A stretch of DNA of 64,000 nt from Verrucomicrobiaceae bacterium. GTDB lineage: Bacteria > Verrucomicrobiota > Verrucomicrobiia > Verrucomicrobiales > Verrucomicrobiaceae. Shown here piece after piece: positions 1-7,215 of this stretch; positions within the stretch are counted from its first letter, which is position 1, and each line of letters starts with the position of its first letter. The notes beneath the pieces were generated by a model, which saw only the letters and a list, made by a program, of their open reading frames with translations, ran no database searches and was not told where the DNA came from. The DNA is taken from NCBI GenBank assembly GCA_947458455.1, contig CANGYJ010000016.1:26172-90171 (forward strand), in the 5' to 3' direction. A program made the position numbers and the translations under genes.

Positions 1-128
1 AACGTGGCATGTCCTTCCCTCAGAAAATTTTCCGTAAGCTACTCGGTCCCAGTACCAATGGCCAAAACGTGGCCCTGCCTGAATCTGCCGCTGTCGCTGC
101 GAAGAACGGCGAAGCTGCAGCCGCCTGA
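1..128 (+). CDS. 3' end of an unidentified gene (partial)
   Basis: An open frame enters from the left edge and ends at TGA 126-128, 26 bases before the dprA ATG. The visible tail is about 41 residues, basic then Ala-rich, ending NGEAAAA. An internal ATG at 9-11 means a very short separate gene cannot be excluded, but a truncated C-terminus is more likely. No family is recognisable from the tail. The short gap suggests co-transcription with dprA. Confidence 0.45.
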   Translation, partial: RGMSFPQKIFRKLLGPSTNGQNVALPESAAVAAKNGEAAAA

Positions 129-154
129 AAATCAGACCTCATTTGAATGCCAGC

Positions 155-1255
155 ATGACCCGCACCGAGGCTTATCTGGCACTCAACCTCATCCCACAGA
201 TCGGCCCTGTGCGGGTGAAGAAGCTCCTGCGGCATTTTGGCAGTCCCGAAGCCATTTTGATGGCGAAAAGTCGCGAGCTCATCGCCGTGGATGGCATCAG
301 TCAGGCTCAGGCAGAGGTCGTTTCCCAATGGGAATCGCAGATCGACCTCTCCGGCGAGTTGCAAAAGATCGAACAGCGTGGCCTCAAGCTACTCACGCAG
401 GAGGACCCGCTCTATCCACGGCTACTGCGAGAAATTCATGATCCACCTGTGCTGCTTTATGTATGGGGCGAACTGCTTCCTCGTGATCACCATGCCATTG
501 GCATCGTGGGCAGCCGCCACGCCACGCATTACGGCCTCAGCGCTACGAAAAAACTCTCGTTTCAGATCGCCTACGCTGGCTACACCGTCATCAGCGGACT
601 CGCCCGAGGAATCGATACCGCCGCGCATGAAGCCGCCCTCGCCGCCAAAGGCCGCACCATTGCTGTTATCGGCTCAGGCATGGGAAAACTCTATCCGCCC
701 GAAAACATGGCCCTTGCTGAGCGCATCGCCCAAAATGGTGCCGTGCTGAGCGAATACCCCGTGGACCGCATCGCAGATAAACAGACCTTTCCTTACCGAA
801 ACCGCATCGTCGCCGGTTGGAGTCATGGCCTTGTCGTCGTCGAGGCACCCGTTCGCAGCGGCTCGCTCATCACCGCCCAGCAGGCAGCCGATCAAGGCCG
901 AACCGTCTATGCCGTTCCAGGCCCCATTGATAAACCCACCTCGGCGGGCTGTAACCGCCTCATTCAGCAAGGTGCCAAGCTCATCATGGACGGTGCAGAT
1001 GTGCTCGATGACCTGACGAGTCTCTTCCCCACCGCTCCAAACCCTCCTAAAGTTCAGGAGAGCCTCCCTGCGGCCGAATTGAGCATCGATGAACGCATCC
1101 TTTACGACGCCATCGGCGCGGATGAAGCCCACATCAACGACATCACCACCAAGTCCGGCCTCACTTCCGCCACGGTCAACGCCACACTCATGCGCCTCGA
1201 GATGAAGCGCCTCCTTCGTGCCCTCCCAGGAAGACGCTATGTGCGGCTCGTATAA
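155..1255 (+). CDS. dprA: DNA-processing protein DprA
   Basis: DprA binds incoming single-stranded DNA in the cytoplasm during natural transformation and helps load RecA. The 366-residue protein has a helical helix-hairpin-helix/SAM-like N-terminus (about 1-65), then the Rossmann-like DprA core with GIVGSRHATHYG near residue 115, followed by SGLARGID, a GSG motif and an FPYRNRI segment. A C-terminal winged helix (about 310-366) ends the chain, as in full-length family members. The frame also opens at TTG 143, but ATG 155 gives the normal N-terminus. The upstream partial gene ends only 26 bases before it. Downstream lies a roughly 200-base gap and the convergent feoB. Nothing is missing from the protein. 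Confidence 0.95.
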   Translation: MTRTEAYLALNLIPQIGPVRVKKLLRHFGSPEAILMAKSRELIAVDGISQAQAEVVSQWESQIDLSGELQKIEQRGLKLLTQEDPLYPRLLREIHDPPVLLYVWGELLPRDHHAIGIVGSRHATHYGLSATKKLSFQIAYAGYTVISGLARGIDTAAHEAALAAKGRTIAVIGSGMGKLYPPENMALAERIAQNGAVLSEYPVDRIADKQTFPYRNRIVAGWSHGLVVVEAPVRSGSLITAQQAADQGRTVYAVPGPIDKPTSAGCNRLIQQGAKLIMDGADVLDDLTSLFPTAPNPPKVQESLPAAELSIDERILYDAIGADEAHINDITTKSGLTSATVNATLMRLEMKRLLRALPGRRYVRLV

Positions 1256-1280
1256 TCGAGGAAGTAACTTCGAGCGAAGA

Positions 1281-1312
1281 AAGGCTCACACGAAGGCACC
1301 AAGCCACGAAAC
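1281..1312. repeat. dispersed CACGAAG-type intergenic repeat (fragment)
   Basis: The dprA-feoB gap (1256-1459) contains an AAGGCTCACACGAAGGCACC-like tract followed by AGCCACGAA. This is the complement-type form of the TTCCGTG/TCTGTG tracts seen around 3998-4068 and 20776-20818. No gene or convincing terminator is visible in the rest of the gap. Confidence 0.4.
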
Positions 1313-1459
1313 AACTCAATCTTTGTGCCTTAGTATGAGAATGAATTCACCCAATTTACTTTCCTTTCCACCATCAGGCAGCCTTGAGATCAGGTGCTCT
1401 GCGGTGTGAATTCGTGCTGCCGACAGGGAGTGGTGATGAGGCATCCGCACTCCATCCGA

Positions 1460-3544
1460 TCAATACCCCATCGCGGTGCCGATTTGGAAGACGAGGAGGC
1501 TCAAAAGGTACGCGGTGCCGGTCATGTAGCCAAGTTGGAGCATGGCCCATTTCCAGGAGCCGGTTTCGCGTTTCACGATGGCGATGGTGCTGACGCACTG
1601 CATGGCGAAGACGTAGAAGATGAGCAAGCTGATGCAGACGAGCGGGGAATAGACAGGCTTGCCATCGGGGCGGCGTTCGGCGGCGAGCTTGTCTCGCAGC
1701 GGATCGAGATTTTCGTCGTCCTCGCTCTCGACGGCATAGACGACGCTCATGGTGGAATTGAACACCTCGCGGGCGGCGAAGCTGCCGATCAAGCCAATGC
1801 CGATTTTCCAGTCGTAGCCAAGGGGTTTGATGGCGGGTTCGATGAAGTGACCGGCCTGGCCAGCGAAGCTGTTGGCAAGTTGCAGCGATTTATCCTCGGT
1901 GTCGGTCTTCGGGTAGGTGGAGGCAGCCCAGATGAGGATGGAGATGCCGAGGATGATGGTGCCGGCACGGACGAGGAAGGCCTTGGCACGCTGCCACACG
2001 AGCAGGAGGATGGATTTGAGCGCGGGGCACTTATACGGCGGCATTTCGAGGATCATCGGGCTGGCCTCGCCCTTCATGACGCACCTGCTGAAGATCCACG
2101 CGAAGATGAAGGCGCTGCCAGTGCCGAGCGCATAAAGCGCGAGCATGATGCCCGCCTGCGTCCACGCTCCCACCTGCCCCACGGGAAACAAGACGGCGAT
2201 GAGCAGCGAATACACCGGCAACCGTGCCGAGCAGGAGGCAAGCGGAGCGATGAGGATGGTGATGAGGCGGTCCTTCGGATTGTCGATGGTCCTCGCGGCC
2301 ATGACGCCGGGCACGGCGCAGGCGTAAGAACTCAGGAACGGCAAGAAGGACTTCCCGTTGAGGCCCACCTTGCTCATCAGCCAGTCCATGATGAAGGCGA
2401 GGCGGGACATGTAACCGGTATCCTCCAGGATGCCGATGAAGAAGAAGAGGATCAAAATCTGCGGCAGGAAGATGACCACGCCGCTCACACCGGGCACCAC
2501 GCCATTGACGATGAGATCACGCAGGTCGCCAGGCCCCATGAGCGTCTCCACCCAGGCACCGAGATCGCCGAAGATGCCCTCGATCCAACCCATCGGTCCT
2601 TCGGCGACGCGAAAGATGAGGTAGAAGAGGATGCCGAGCACGAGCAGCAGATTCACAAAGCCGAGCACGGGATGGAGGAAGATGCGGTCGAGCTTGTCGG
2701 TGATCGTTTCCTTCTCCTGATCGGGGCGCTTCAGCACCTCAGCGCAGAGTTTTTCGATGCTGCGGTAGCGTTCGGCCACGAGATCGTCCTCCCAGCCGGG
2801 GAAGGCGGCATCAATGCTCTGCCGCAGCTCGTGGATGCGGCTCATCTGCGCATCGGCGAGGCCGGAGTGCGTGGGATCGTGACCAGAAAGAAGGTAGAGC
2901 GGCTCCAGCAGCGAGGCCTTGGCATGAATGGCCCCCGTTTGGCAGAGCGGGCCACGGCTACTCTCCAAAGCCGCACGCACCCCGGCGGGGATGTCGGCGC
3001 TCCGCCATTTCGTGGCGGGCACATCCTCGCGACTCAGCGCGACTTTCAGCTCGATGAGGCCCTGGCCGTTGACGGCCTGTGTTTTAACCACGGGAATGCC
3101 GAGGAGGTCGCTGAGCTTCGCGGCGTCGATACGCCACTCGCGCTGCTCGGCCACGTCGGCCATGTTGAGCACCAAAATGGTCGGCAGGCCGAGTTCGAGC
3201 ACCTGGCTGACCATGTAGAGGTTTCGCTCGATGTTCGCGGAATCGACCACGCACACGACGCGGTCCGGCCGCGGCGTCTCGGAGCGTCGGCCGAGCAAAA
3301 CATCCCGCAAAACGGCCTCGTCAGGCGAGCGAGCATTCAGGCTGTAAGCGCCCGGCAGGTCGATCAGCCGCAGCTTTTTACCGTGCTGGCTGTAGCACTC
3401 GCCGATCTTCTTTTCGACGGTGACGCCGGGGTAGTTGGCGACCTTCTGCTTGAGGCCGGTGAGCAGGTTGAAGAGCGTGGTTTTACCCGAATTCGGGTTC
3501 CCCACGATGGCGATCAGCGGCGTCTCGGCAGCGGCGGTGCTCAT
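1460..3544 (-). CDS. feoB: Ferrous iron transport protein B (FeoB)
   Basis: FeoB is the inner-membrane Fe(II) importer with an N-terminal GTPase domain. The 694-residue product begins with the G domain: G1 GNPNSGKT (about residue 15), G3 DLPGAYSL and G4 NMAD. A helical linker follows, then two Gate/core membrane blocks with many hydrophobic helices, including the family's FLPFLSSYACAVPG segment. Length is within the usual 650-780. Its ATG at 3544-3542 overlaps the feoA stop by four bases (ATGA), so the two are translationally coupled. No FeoC-like gene follows, and there is no Fur or Fur box that I can recognise nearby. Confidence 0.97.
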   Translation of the reverse strand: MSTAAAETPLIAIVGNPNSGKTTLFNLLTGLKQKVANYPGVTVEKKIGECYSQHGKKLRLIDLPGAYSLNARSPDEAVLRDVLLGRRSETPRPDRVVCVVDSANIERNLYMVSQVLELGLPTILVLNMADVAEQREWRIDAAKLSDLLGIPVVKTQAVNGQGLIELKVALSREDVPATKWRSADIPAGVRAALESSRGPLCQTGAIHAKASLLEPLYLLSGHDPTHSGLADAQMSRIHELRQSIDAAFPGWEDDLVAERYRSIEKLCAEVLKRPDQEKETITDKLDRIFLHPVLGFVNLLLVLGILFYLIFRVAEGPMGWIEGIFGDLGAWVETLMGPGDLRDLIVNGVVPGVSGVVIFLPQILILFFFIGILEDTGYMSRLAFIMDWLMSKVGLNGKSFLPFLSSYACAVPGVMAARTIDNPKDRLITILIAPLASCSARLPVYSLLIAVLFPVGQVGAWTQAGIMLALYALGTGSAFIFAWIFSRCVMKGEASPMILEMPPYKCPALKSILLLVWQRAKAFLVRAGTIILGISILIWAASTYPKTDTEDKSLQLANSFAGQAGHFIEPAIKPLGYDWKIGIGLIGSFAAREVFNSTMSVVYAVESEDDENLDPLRDKLAAERRPDGKPVYSPLVCISLLIFYVFAMQCVSTIAIVKRETGSWKWAMLQLGYMTGTAYLLSLLVFQIGTAMGY

Positions 3545-3774
3545 GCGGCGACGGGAGCGATGGCAATGAAAGCCGCCTCGTGGTTGCGCATGGAAAGCTG
3601 GGAGCCACGCACGCTGATCTCAATCGGCTCGCCCAGTGGGGCGCGGCGCGTCACACGGATGCGGGTGCCGGGAACGATGCCCATTTCCCGCAAGCGGGTG
3701 AGGCAGGAGCGGCCGGTGGGCATGGCCTGCACGATGGCATCGGTGCCAATGGGGAGTTCAGCTAGGGTGGACAT
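3541..3774 (-). CDS. feoA: Ferrous iron transport protein A (FeoA)
   Basis: FeoA is a small cytosolic SH3-like protein required for FeoB function. The 77-residue product starts MSTLAELPIGTDA and has the FeoA pattern of a basic stretch (RLREMGIVPGTRI) followed by short beta strands. The frame continues upstream to 3963, but that extension reads through an intergenic repeat (3779-3808), so I place the start at ATG 3774. It overlaps feoB by four bases (ATGA). FeoA-FeoB as a two-gene operon is typical of many Gram-negatives. Confidence 0.93.
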   Translation of the reverse strand: MSTLAELPIGTDAIVQAMPTGRSCLTRLREMGIVPGTRIRVTRRAPLGEPIEISVRGSQLSMRNHEAAFIAIAPVAA

Positions 3775-3778
3775 GGCT

Positions 3779-3808
3779 GGGATGACGAAATCAGAAGGAC
3801 GAATGACA
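3779..3808. repeat. Dispersed repeat of the ATTCGTCATTC family, copy 1
   Basis: The complement of this stretch reads CATTCGTCCTTCTGATTTCG. It matches the sequence at 54619-54640 at about 21 of 22 positions. Here it sits directly 5' of feoA and is in frame with it, coding hydrophobic residues (FVIRPSDFVIPA) ahead of the feoA ATG. It is one of at least two copies in the window. Confidence 0.6.
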
Positions 3809-3997
3809 AAACGTAGATGCAATTGAGACTCTGTCGCAAAGTTTGACCCGAAAGTAACGAAAGGCGCATGGGGTGCAATGGCCGAATTGGGACGAATTTT
3901 GTCGCTCCGCAGCCATTCGGACCGCGAGGACAGGACGACCGCCTCTTTGGAAGGAAATTTCAAGCCGGCTGACAGCCGATGGGGGCAGCAAATACCT

Positions 3998-4068
3998 CTC
4001 TGTGCTCCTCTGTGTGCTCTGTGGTGAACCCATCCGACCTACCACCGAGGGCACGGAGGAGCACAGAG
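3998..4068. repeat. Long imperfect hairpin of CTCTGTG tracts between feoA and the sialidase gene
   Basis: The 3775-4159 gap holds no gene. Its main structure is a 28-base arm (3998-4025, CTCTGTGCTCC...TGTGGT) whose near-complement lies at 4041-4068 (ACCACCGAGG...CAGAG), with few mismatches and a 15-base loop. The tract type is a widely dispersed intergenic repeat in environmental bacteria. The two genes on either side are both on the minus strand, so the hairpin could act as a transcript end for feoAB's upstream neighbour or merely be a repeat. Confidence 0.6.
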
Positions 4069-4159
4069 GATTTGCAAGAGGCTCAATGAGGTTTGGATTT
4101 TTCTGCCCCATTTGCTGTCAGCATCAGGTATCTATTTATGCACTGTGGCATGATTCCCT

Positions 4160-5377
4160 TTACTCCAGTTTCCAAGTCGCCTGTCGCAGCACGGCGTGGG
4201 TAAGCGCCTTCATCTTTTCATACCAGACGGTCAGCAGCGTGCCATCGCCAAGCTCCACGGTGCTCGGATACCCGAGATCGCCGCCTGCACCGTCGCCGGA
4301 GAGAATGATGGGTTCGCTCCAGGTTTGGCCGTTGTCGGTGCTGAGGCGGGCTTGATTGCCAAAGGGCGGGCGGCGGTGGCCGTAGGTCATGACGAGGCGG
4401 CCATCACGCCGTTTTAGCAGGTGGCTGGGCAGGCCCCAGACACCGATGGAATGCGGCAGGGTCCAGGTCTTGCCGCCGTCTTTGGATTCGCTCTGGAGAG
4501 TCTCGCCTTTGTTGGCGGTGTTGTGATTGCGGATCTGGGCGATGATCGTGCCATCCGCTGCCTCAACGGCATGCAGTTCGTGCAGGCCTTTCGGCACTTC
4601 ATCGCCGGGGCGGGTCGGAATCTCCGAAAGCCACTGCCAGGTGAGGCCATCGTCCTTGGATTCAGCGGCTCCGATCTTCTTGTCACCGGTCCAGAGCTGT
4701 TTGCCGAGGTATAGAAGGCGACCGTCCTTGAGCTGGATGGGGCCGTGGGGACTGTTCACGACCGTGGGAATGCGGGGCGACCAGGTTTTGCCGCCGTCGG
4801 TGCTTCGGATGAGCCACTCGCCGAGTTCCGCCTTTCGTTCTTCGTCATTGAGACGCTCGTGAGCGGCCTTCCAGCGGGCGAAACGCTCTGCTGGCATGGC
4901 TTTGGATACCCAGCCCTTGTCGGTGTGCTCGGCCATCATGGTGGCCTTTTTGAAACTATCCTCGTAAGCCAGCGAGGTGAAGGTGGTGACCAACAGCGTG
5001 CCCTTGGCCGTTTCGAGCACGCCGGAGTCGCGGTCATCCGTGGCGCTATCGTGCAGCACGCGGGGGAAGGTCCATGTTTTGCCTTCATCACGAGAGGTCA
5101 TCGAGCAAACCTGCCCGAAGGGGCACACATGCGATTCGCGTCCGCCGGACCACGACACCCAAAGCTCGCCATTCGCCCGCCGTGCCACGGTGGGCCAGCC
5201 GTTATAGAGATCGAGCTGCGGTGAGATGATCTTCGTTTCGAGAATCGTGGCCTTGGGAGGCTCGGCCTGGGCCAGAAACGGGAAAGCAATGGCGGCGGCG
5301 AAGAGGAGTCGAGGAGTCATGGTGCTGGAGAATACGGCCGCATCCGTGGCGGGCTTCAGAGTGGGCGCTGGTTTCAT
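4160..5377 (-). CDS. Exported sialidase-like protein (BNR/Asp-box propeller)
   Basis: This is likely an exo-alpha-sialidase-type glycosidase or related six-bladed propeller acting outside the cytoplasm. Five Asp-box motifs are visible in order (SRDEGKTW, STDGGKTW, SKDDGLTW, SKDGGKTW, STDNGQTW), the hallmark of the BNR/sialidase fold. An N-terminal hydrophobic segment ending FPFLAQA is a Sec signal. Two starts are possible: ATG 5377 has a good upstream GGAAGG (405 residues), while ATG 5320 (386 residues) gives a compact signal peptide. No carbohydrate-binding or anchor domain is attached. It stands alone, transcribed away from the potBC pair. The substrate cannot be read from the sequence. Confidence 0.85.
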   Translation of the reverse strand: MKPAPTLKPATDAAVFSSTMTPRLLFAAAIAFPFLAQAEPPKATILETKIISPQLDLYNGWPTVARRANGELWVSWSGGRESHVCPFGQVCSMTSRDEGKTWTFPRVLHDSATDDRDSGVLETAKGTLLVTTFTSLAYEDSFKKATMMAEHTDKGWVSKAMPAERFARWKAAHERLNDEERKAELGEWLIRSTDGGKTWSPRIPTVVNSPHGPIQLKDGRLLYLGKQLWTGDKKIGAAESKDDGLTWQWLSEIPTRPGDEVPKGLHELHAVEAADGTIIAQIRNHNTANKGETLQSESKDGGKTWTLPHSIGVWGLPSHLLKRRDGRLVMTYGHRRPPFGNQARLSTDNGQTWSEPIILSGDGAGGDLGYPSTVELGDGTLLTVWYEKMKALTHAVLRQATWKLE

Positions 5378-5410
5378 GACGAGGCCACCTTCCTTACAGG
5401 AGGCTTTGTA

Positions 5411-5510
5411 TTCTAACGCGAATGAAAACAGGAACCGAATGGCCACAAATCTGGCGTCACGTCGCTATTCGAGGTCATTCGATGTTCATTCGGATGGGTT
5501 CGCGTTAAAA
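5411..5510. repeat. Inverted repeat in the sialidase/potB divergent region
   Basis: TTCTAACGCGAA at 5411-5422 and TTCGCGTTAAAA at 5499-5510 form an 11-base imperfect inverted repeat flanking a stretch with several CATTCG/CGAATG words. It lies between two divergent genes and could hold a regulatory site, but no regulator is identifiable. Confidence 0.3.
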
Positions 5511-5572
5511 GCCAGAGGCCACGACCCGGCTTGATTTTGAGGCAATCACGCACTCTTTGGCCCGCCCTGCTC

Positions 5573-6421
5573 ATGAACTGCCGTCGCGAATGCCTCCTCA
5601 CCCTGCCCTCTCTGGCATGGATGCTGGCGTTTTTTGCCGTTCCGGCCGGTTTGGTGGTCTCGATGGCCTTTCGACCTTCCGACCTTCGCGGTGGCATAGG
5701 CGAAGGCTGGAGCCTTGATACGCTGAAAGCCGTGGTGGAGGCCGGTTACCTGCCGGTGGTGTGGCAAACGGTTTGGCTCAGCGCCGTGACCGCCGTAATC
5801 TGCCTCGCCCTGGCCTTGCCAATGGCCTTTCACATCGCCCGCGTCAGCGAGGGATGGAGGCGGCTGCTCCTGCTGCTCGTGGTGGTGCCGTTTCTCACGA
5901 ATTTCATCATTCGCATCTTTGCCTGGAAATCCCTGCTGCATCCCGAAGGGGCTCTCACGCAGCTTTTGATCTGCTGCGGCCTCGTCTCCGAGGATGCCAT
6001 GCTGCTGAACAACGCGGGGGCCGTGCTGCTGGTGCTCGTTTACACCCAACTGCCCTTTGCCATCCTGCCGCTCTACGCGGCGGCGGAGAAGTTTGATTTT
6101 CAACTGCTCGATGCCGCCCGCGACCTCGGTGCCAGCCCGTGGAAGGCGTTTTGGCGCGTGTTTGTGCCCGGCGTGCGTCGCGGCCTGATGTCGGCGGCGC
6201 TGATGGTCTTTGTCTGCGCCCTCGGCCAGTATGTCATCCCGCAGTTCATCGGCGGTCCGAGCGATGAGATGCTCGGCAACAAGATCACCCAGCGTGCCTT
6301 TGGCGACCGCAACCTGCCGCACGCCAGCGCCCTCGCGGCCTGCCTGATGCTGGCCATGCTCGTGCCGATGCTGCTCGCGGCGCTTTGGCGGCGACTGTTT
6401 GGAAAGGAGGCCGCGTCGTGA
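5573..6421 (+). CDS. potB: ABC transporter permease, PotB/spermidine-putrescine type
   Basis: A membrane permease of the polyamine/thiamine/iron-type ABC importers. About six hydrophobic helices are visible, and the EAA loop that docks the ATPase reads DAARDLGASPWKAFWRV near residue 190, as in PotB. Length (282 residues from ATG 5573) is normal. The frame also opens at TTG 5531, but the extra 14 residues are unlike the family. The last codons overlap the next permease by four bases (GTGA), giving a coupled heterodimeric permease pair. PotB is the closest well-known family; the substrate is inferred. No ATPase or periplasmic binding protein is adjacent. Confidence 0.88.
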   Translation: MNCRRECLLTLPSLAWMLAFFAVPAGLVVSMAFRPSDLRGGIGEGWSLDTLKAVVEAGYLPVVWQTVWLSAVTAVICLALALPMAFHIARVSEGWRRLLLLLVVVPFLTNFIIRIFAWKSLLHPEGALTQLLICCGLVSEDAMLLNNAGAVLLVLVYTQLPFAILPLYAAAEKFDFQLLDAARDLGASPWKAFWRVFVPGVRRGLMSAALMVFVCALGQYVIPQFIGGPSDEMLGNKITQRAFGDRNLPHASALAACLMLAMLVPMLLAALWRRLFGKEAAS

Positions 6422-7185
6422 AGAGATCGTGGTTCCCTGCCCTCGTCACGCTGGCCGTGCTGGCGTTCTTTTTCGCGCCGCTGGCCATGCTGGTGCTGAA
6501 TTCCTTCAATGCCTCCCGCTTCGGCGGCGAGTGGGAGGGCTTCACCTGGCAATGGTATGAGAAGCTTCGCGAGGCCGACGAGGTCTGGGACGCCCTTTTC
6601 ATCACGCTGAAGATCGCCGCCGTGTCCTCCATCACCGCGATGCTGCTCGGCACGCTGGCCGCACTGGCGCTGCATCGCTTCAAATCCTGGCTGCAAAGCC
6701 TGCACTCCATGCTGGTGACGCTGCCACTAGTGATGCCGGACATCCTGATGGGTATGTCGCTGCTCGCCTTCTTCGTCGCTCTCGGCGTGGAACTGGGCAT
6801 GACGACCATCTGGATCGCCCATGTGACCTTCAGCGTGAGTTTTGTGACCATGGTGGTGCTCGGCCGCTTGCAGGACTTCGATTTCACCCTGCTCGATGCC
6901 GCCCGCGATCTCGGGGCCACGCCCTGGACGGCCACGCGGAAGGTTCTCGTGCCGCTGCTGCTGCCCGGCATTCTCGCCGGAGGTCTGCTGGCCTTCACGC
7001 TGTCCATCGACGACTACGTCATCACCTTCTTCGTCAGCGGTCCCGGCACCACCACGCTGCCGCTACGCGTCGCCAGCATGATGAAAGGCCGCAACCTGCC
7101 CATGATCAACGCCCTGAGCACCCTCATGATCGCCAGCACCTTCCTCCTGGCGGCTTTGGCCTTCCGGTTGGAGAGGAGGAGGTAG
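6418..7185 (+). CDS. potC: ABC transporter permease, PotC/spermidine-putrescine type
   Basis: Second permease subunit of the same importer. The 255-residue product starts at GTG 6418, inside the potB stop region (GTGA overlap). It has about six membrane helices and an EAA motif DAARDLGATPWTATRKV near residue 165. The C-terminal membrane segment retains the PotC-like SIDDYVITFFVSGPG. A longer frame from 6385 would overlap potB further and is not needed. PotB and PotC normally work with PotA (ATPase) and PotD (binding protein), both absent here; the gene after it is ppk, in an unrelated pathway. Confidence 0.88.
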   Translation: MKRSWFPALVTLAVLAFFFAPLAMLVLNSFNASRFGGEWEGFTWQWYEKLREADEVWDALFITLKIAAVSSITAMLLGTLAALALHRFKSWLQSLHSMLVTLPLVMPDILMGMSLLAFFVALGVELGMTTIWIAHVTFSVSFVTMVVLGRLQDFDFTLLDAARDLGATPWTATRKVLVPLLLPGILAGGLLAFTLSIDDYVITFFVSGPGTTTLPLRVASMMKGRNLPMINALSTLMIASTFLLAALAFRLERRR

Positions 7186-7215
7186 TCGTCACTTGCCACA
7201 GCCTCACCCCGCCCC

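Noticed and set aside
1394..3826. An 810-residue open frame on the plus strand opposite feoAB
   Set aside because: It is the high-GC shadow of feoB/feoA: composition is His/Asp/Glu-rich without family motifs, while the minus strand reads as FeoB with all G motifs.
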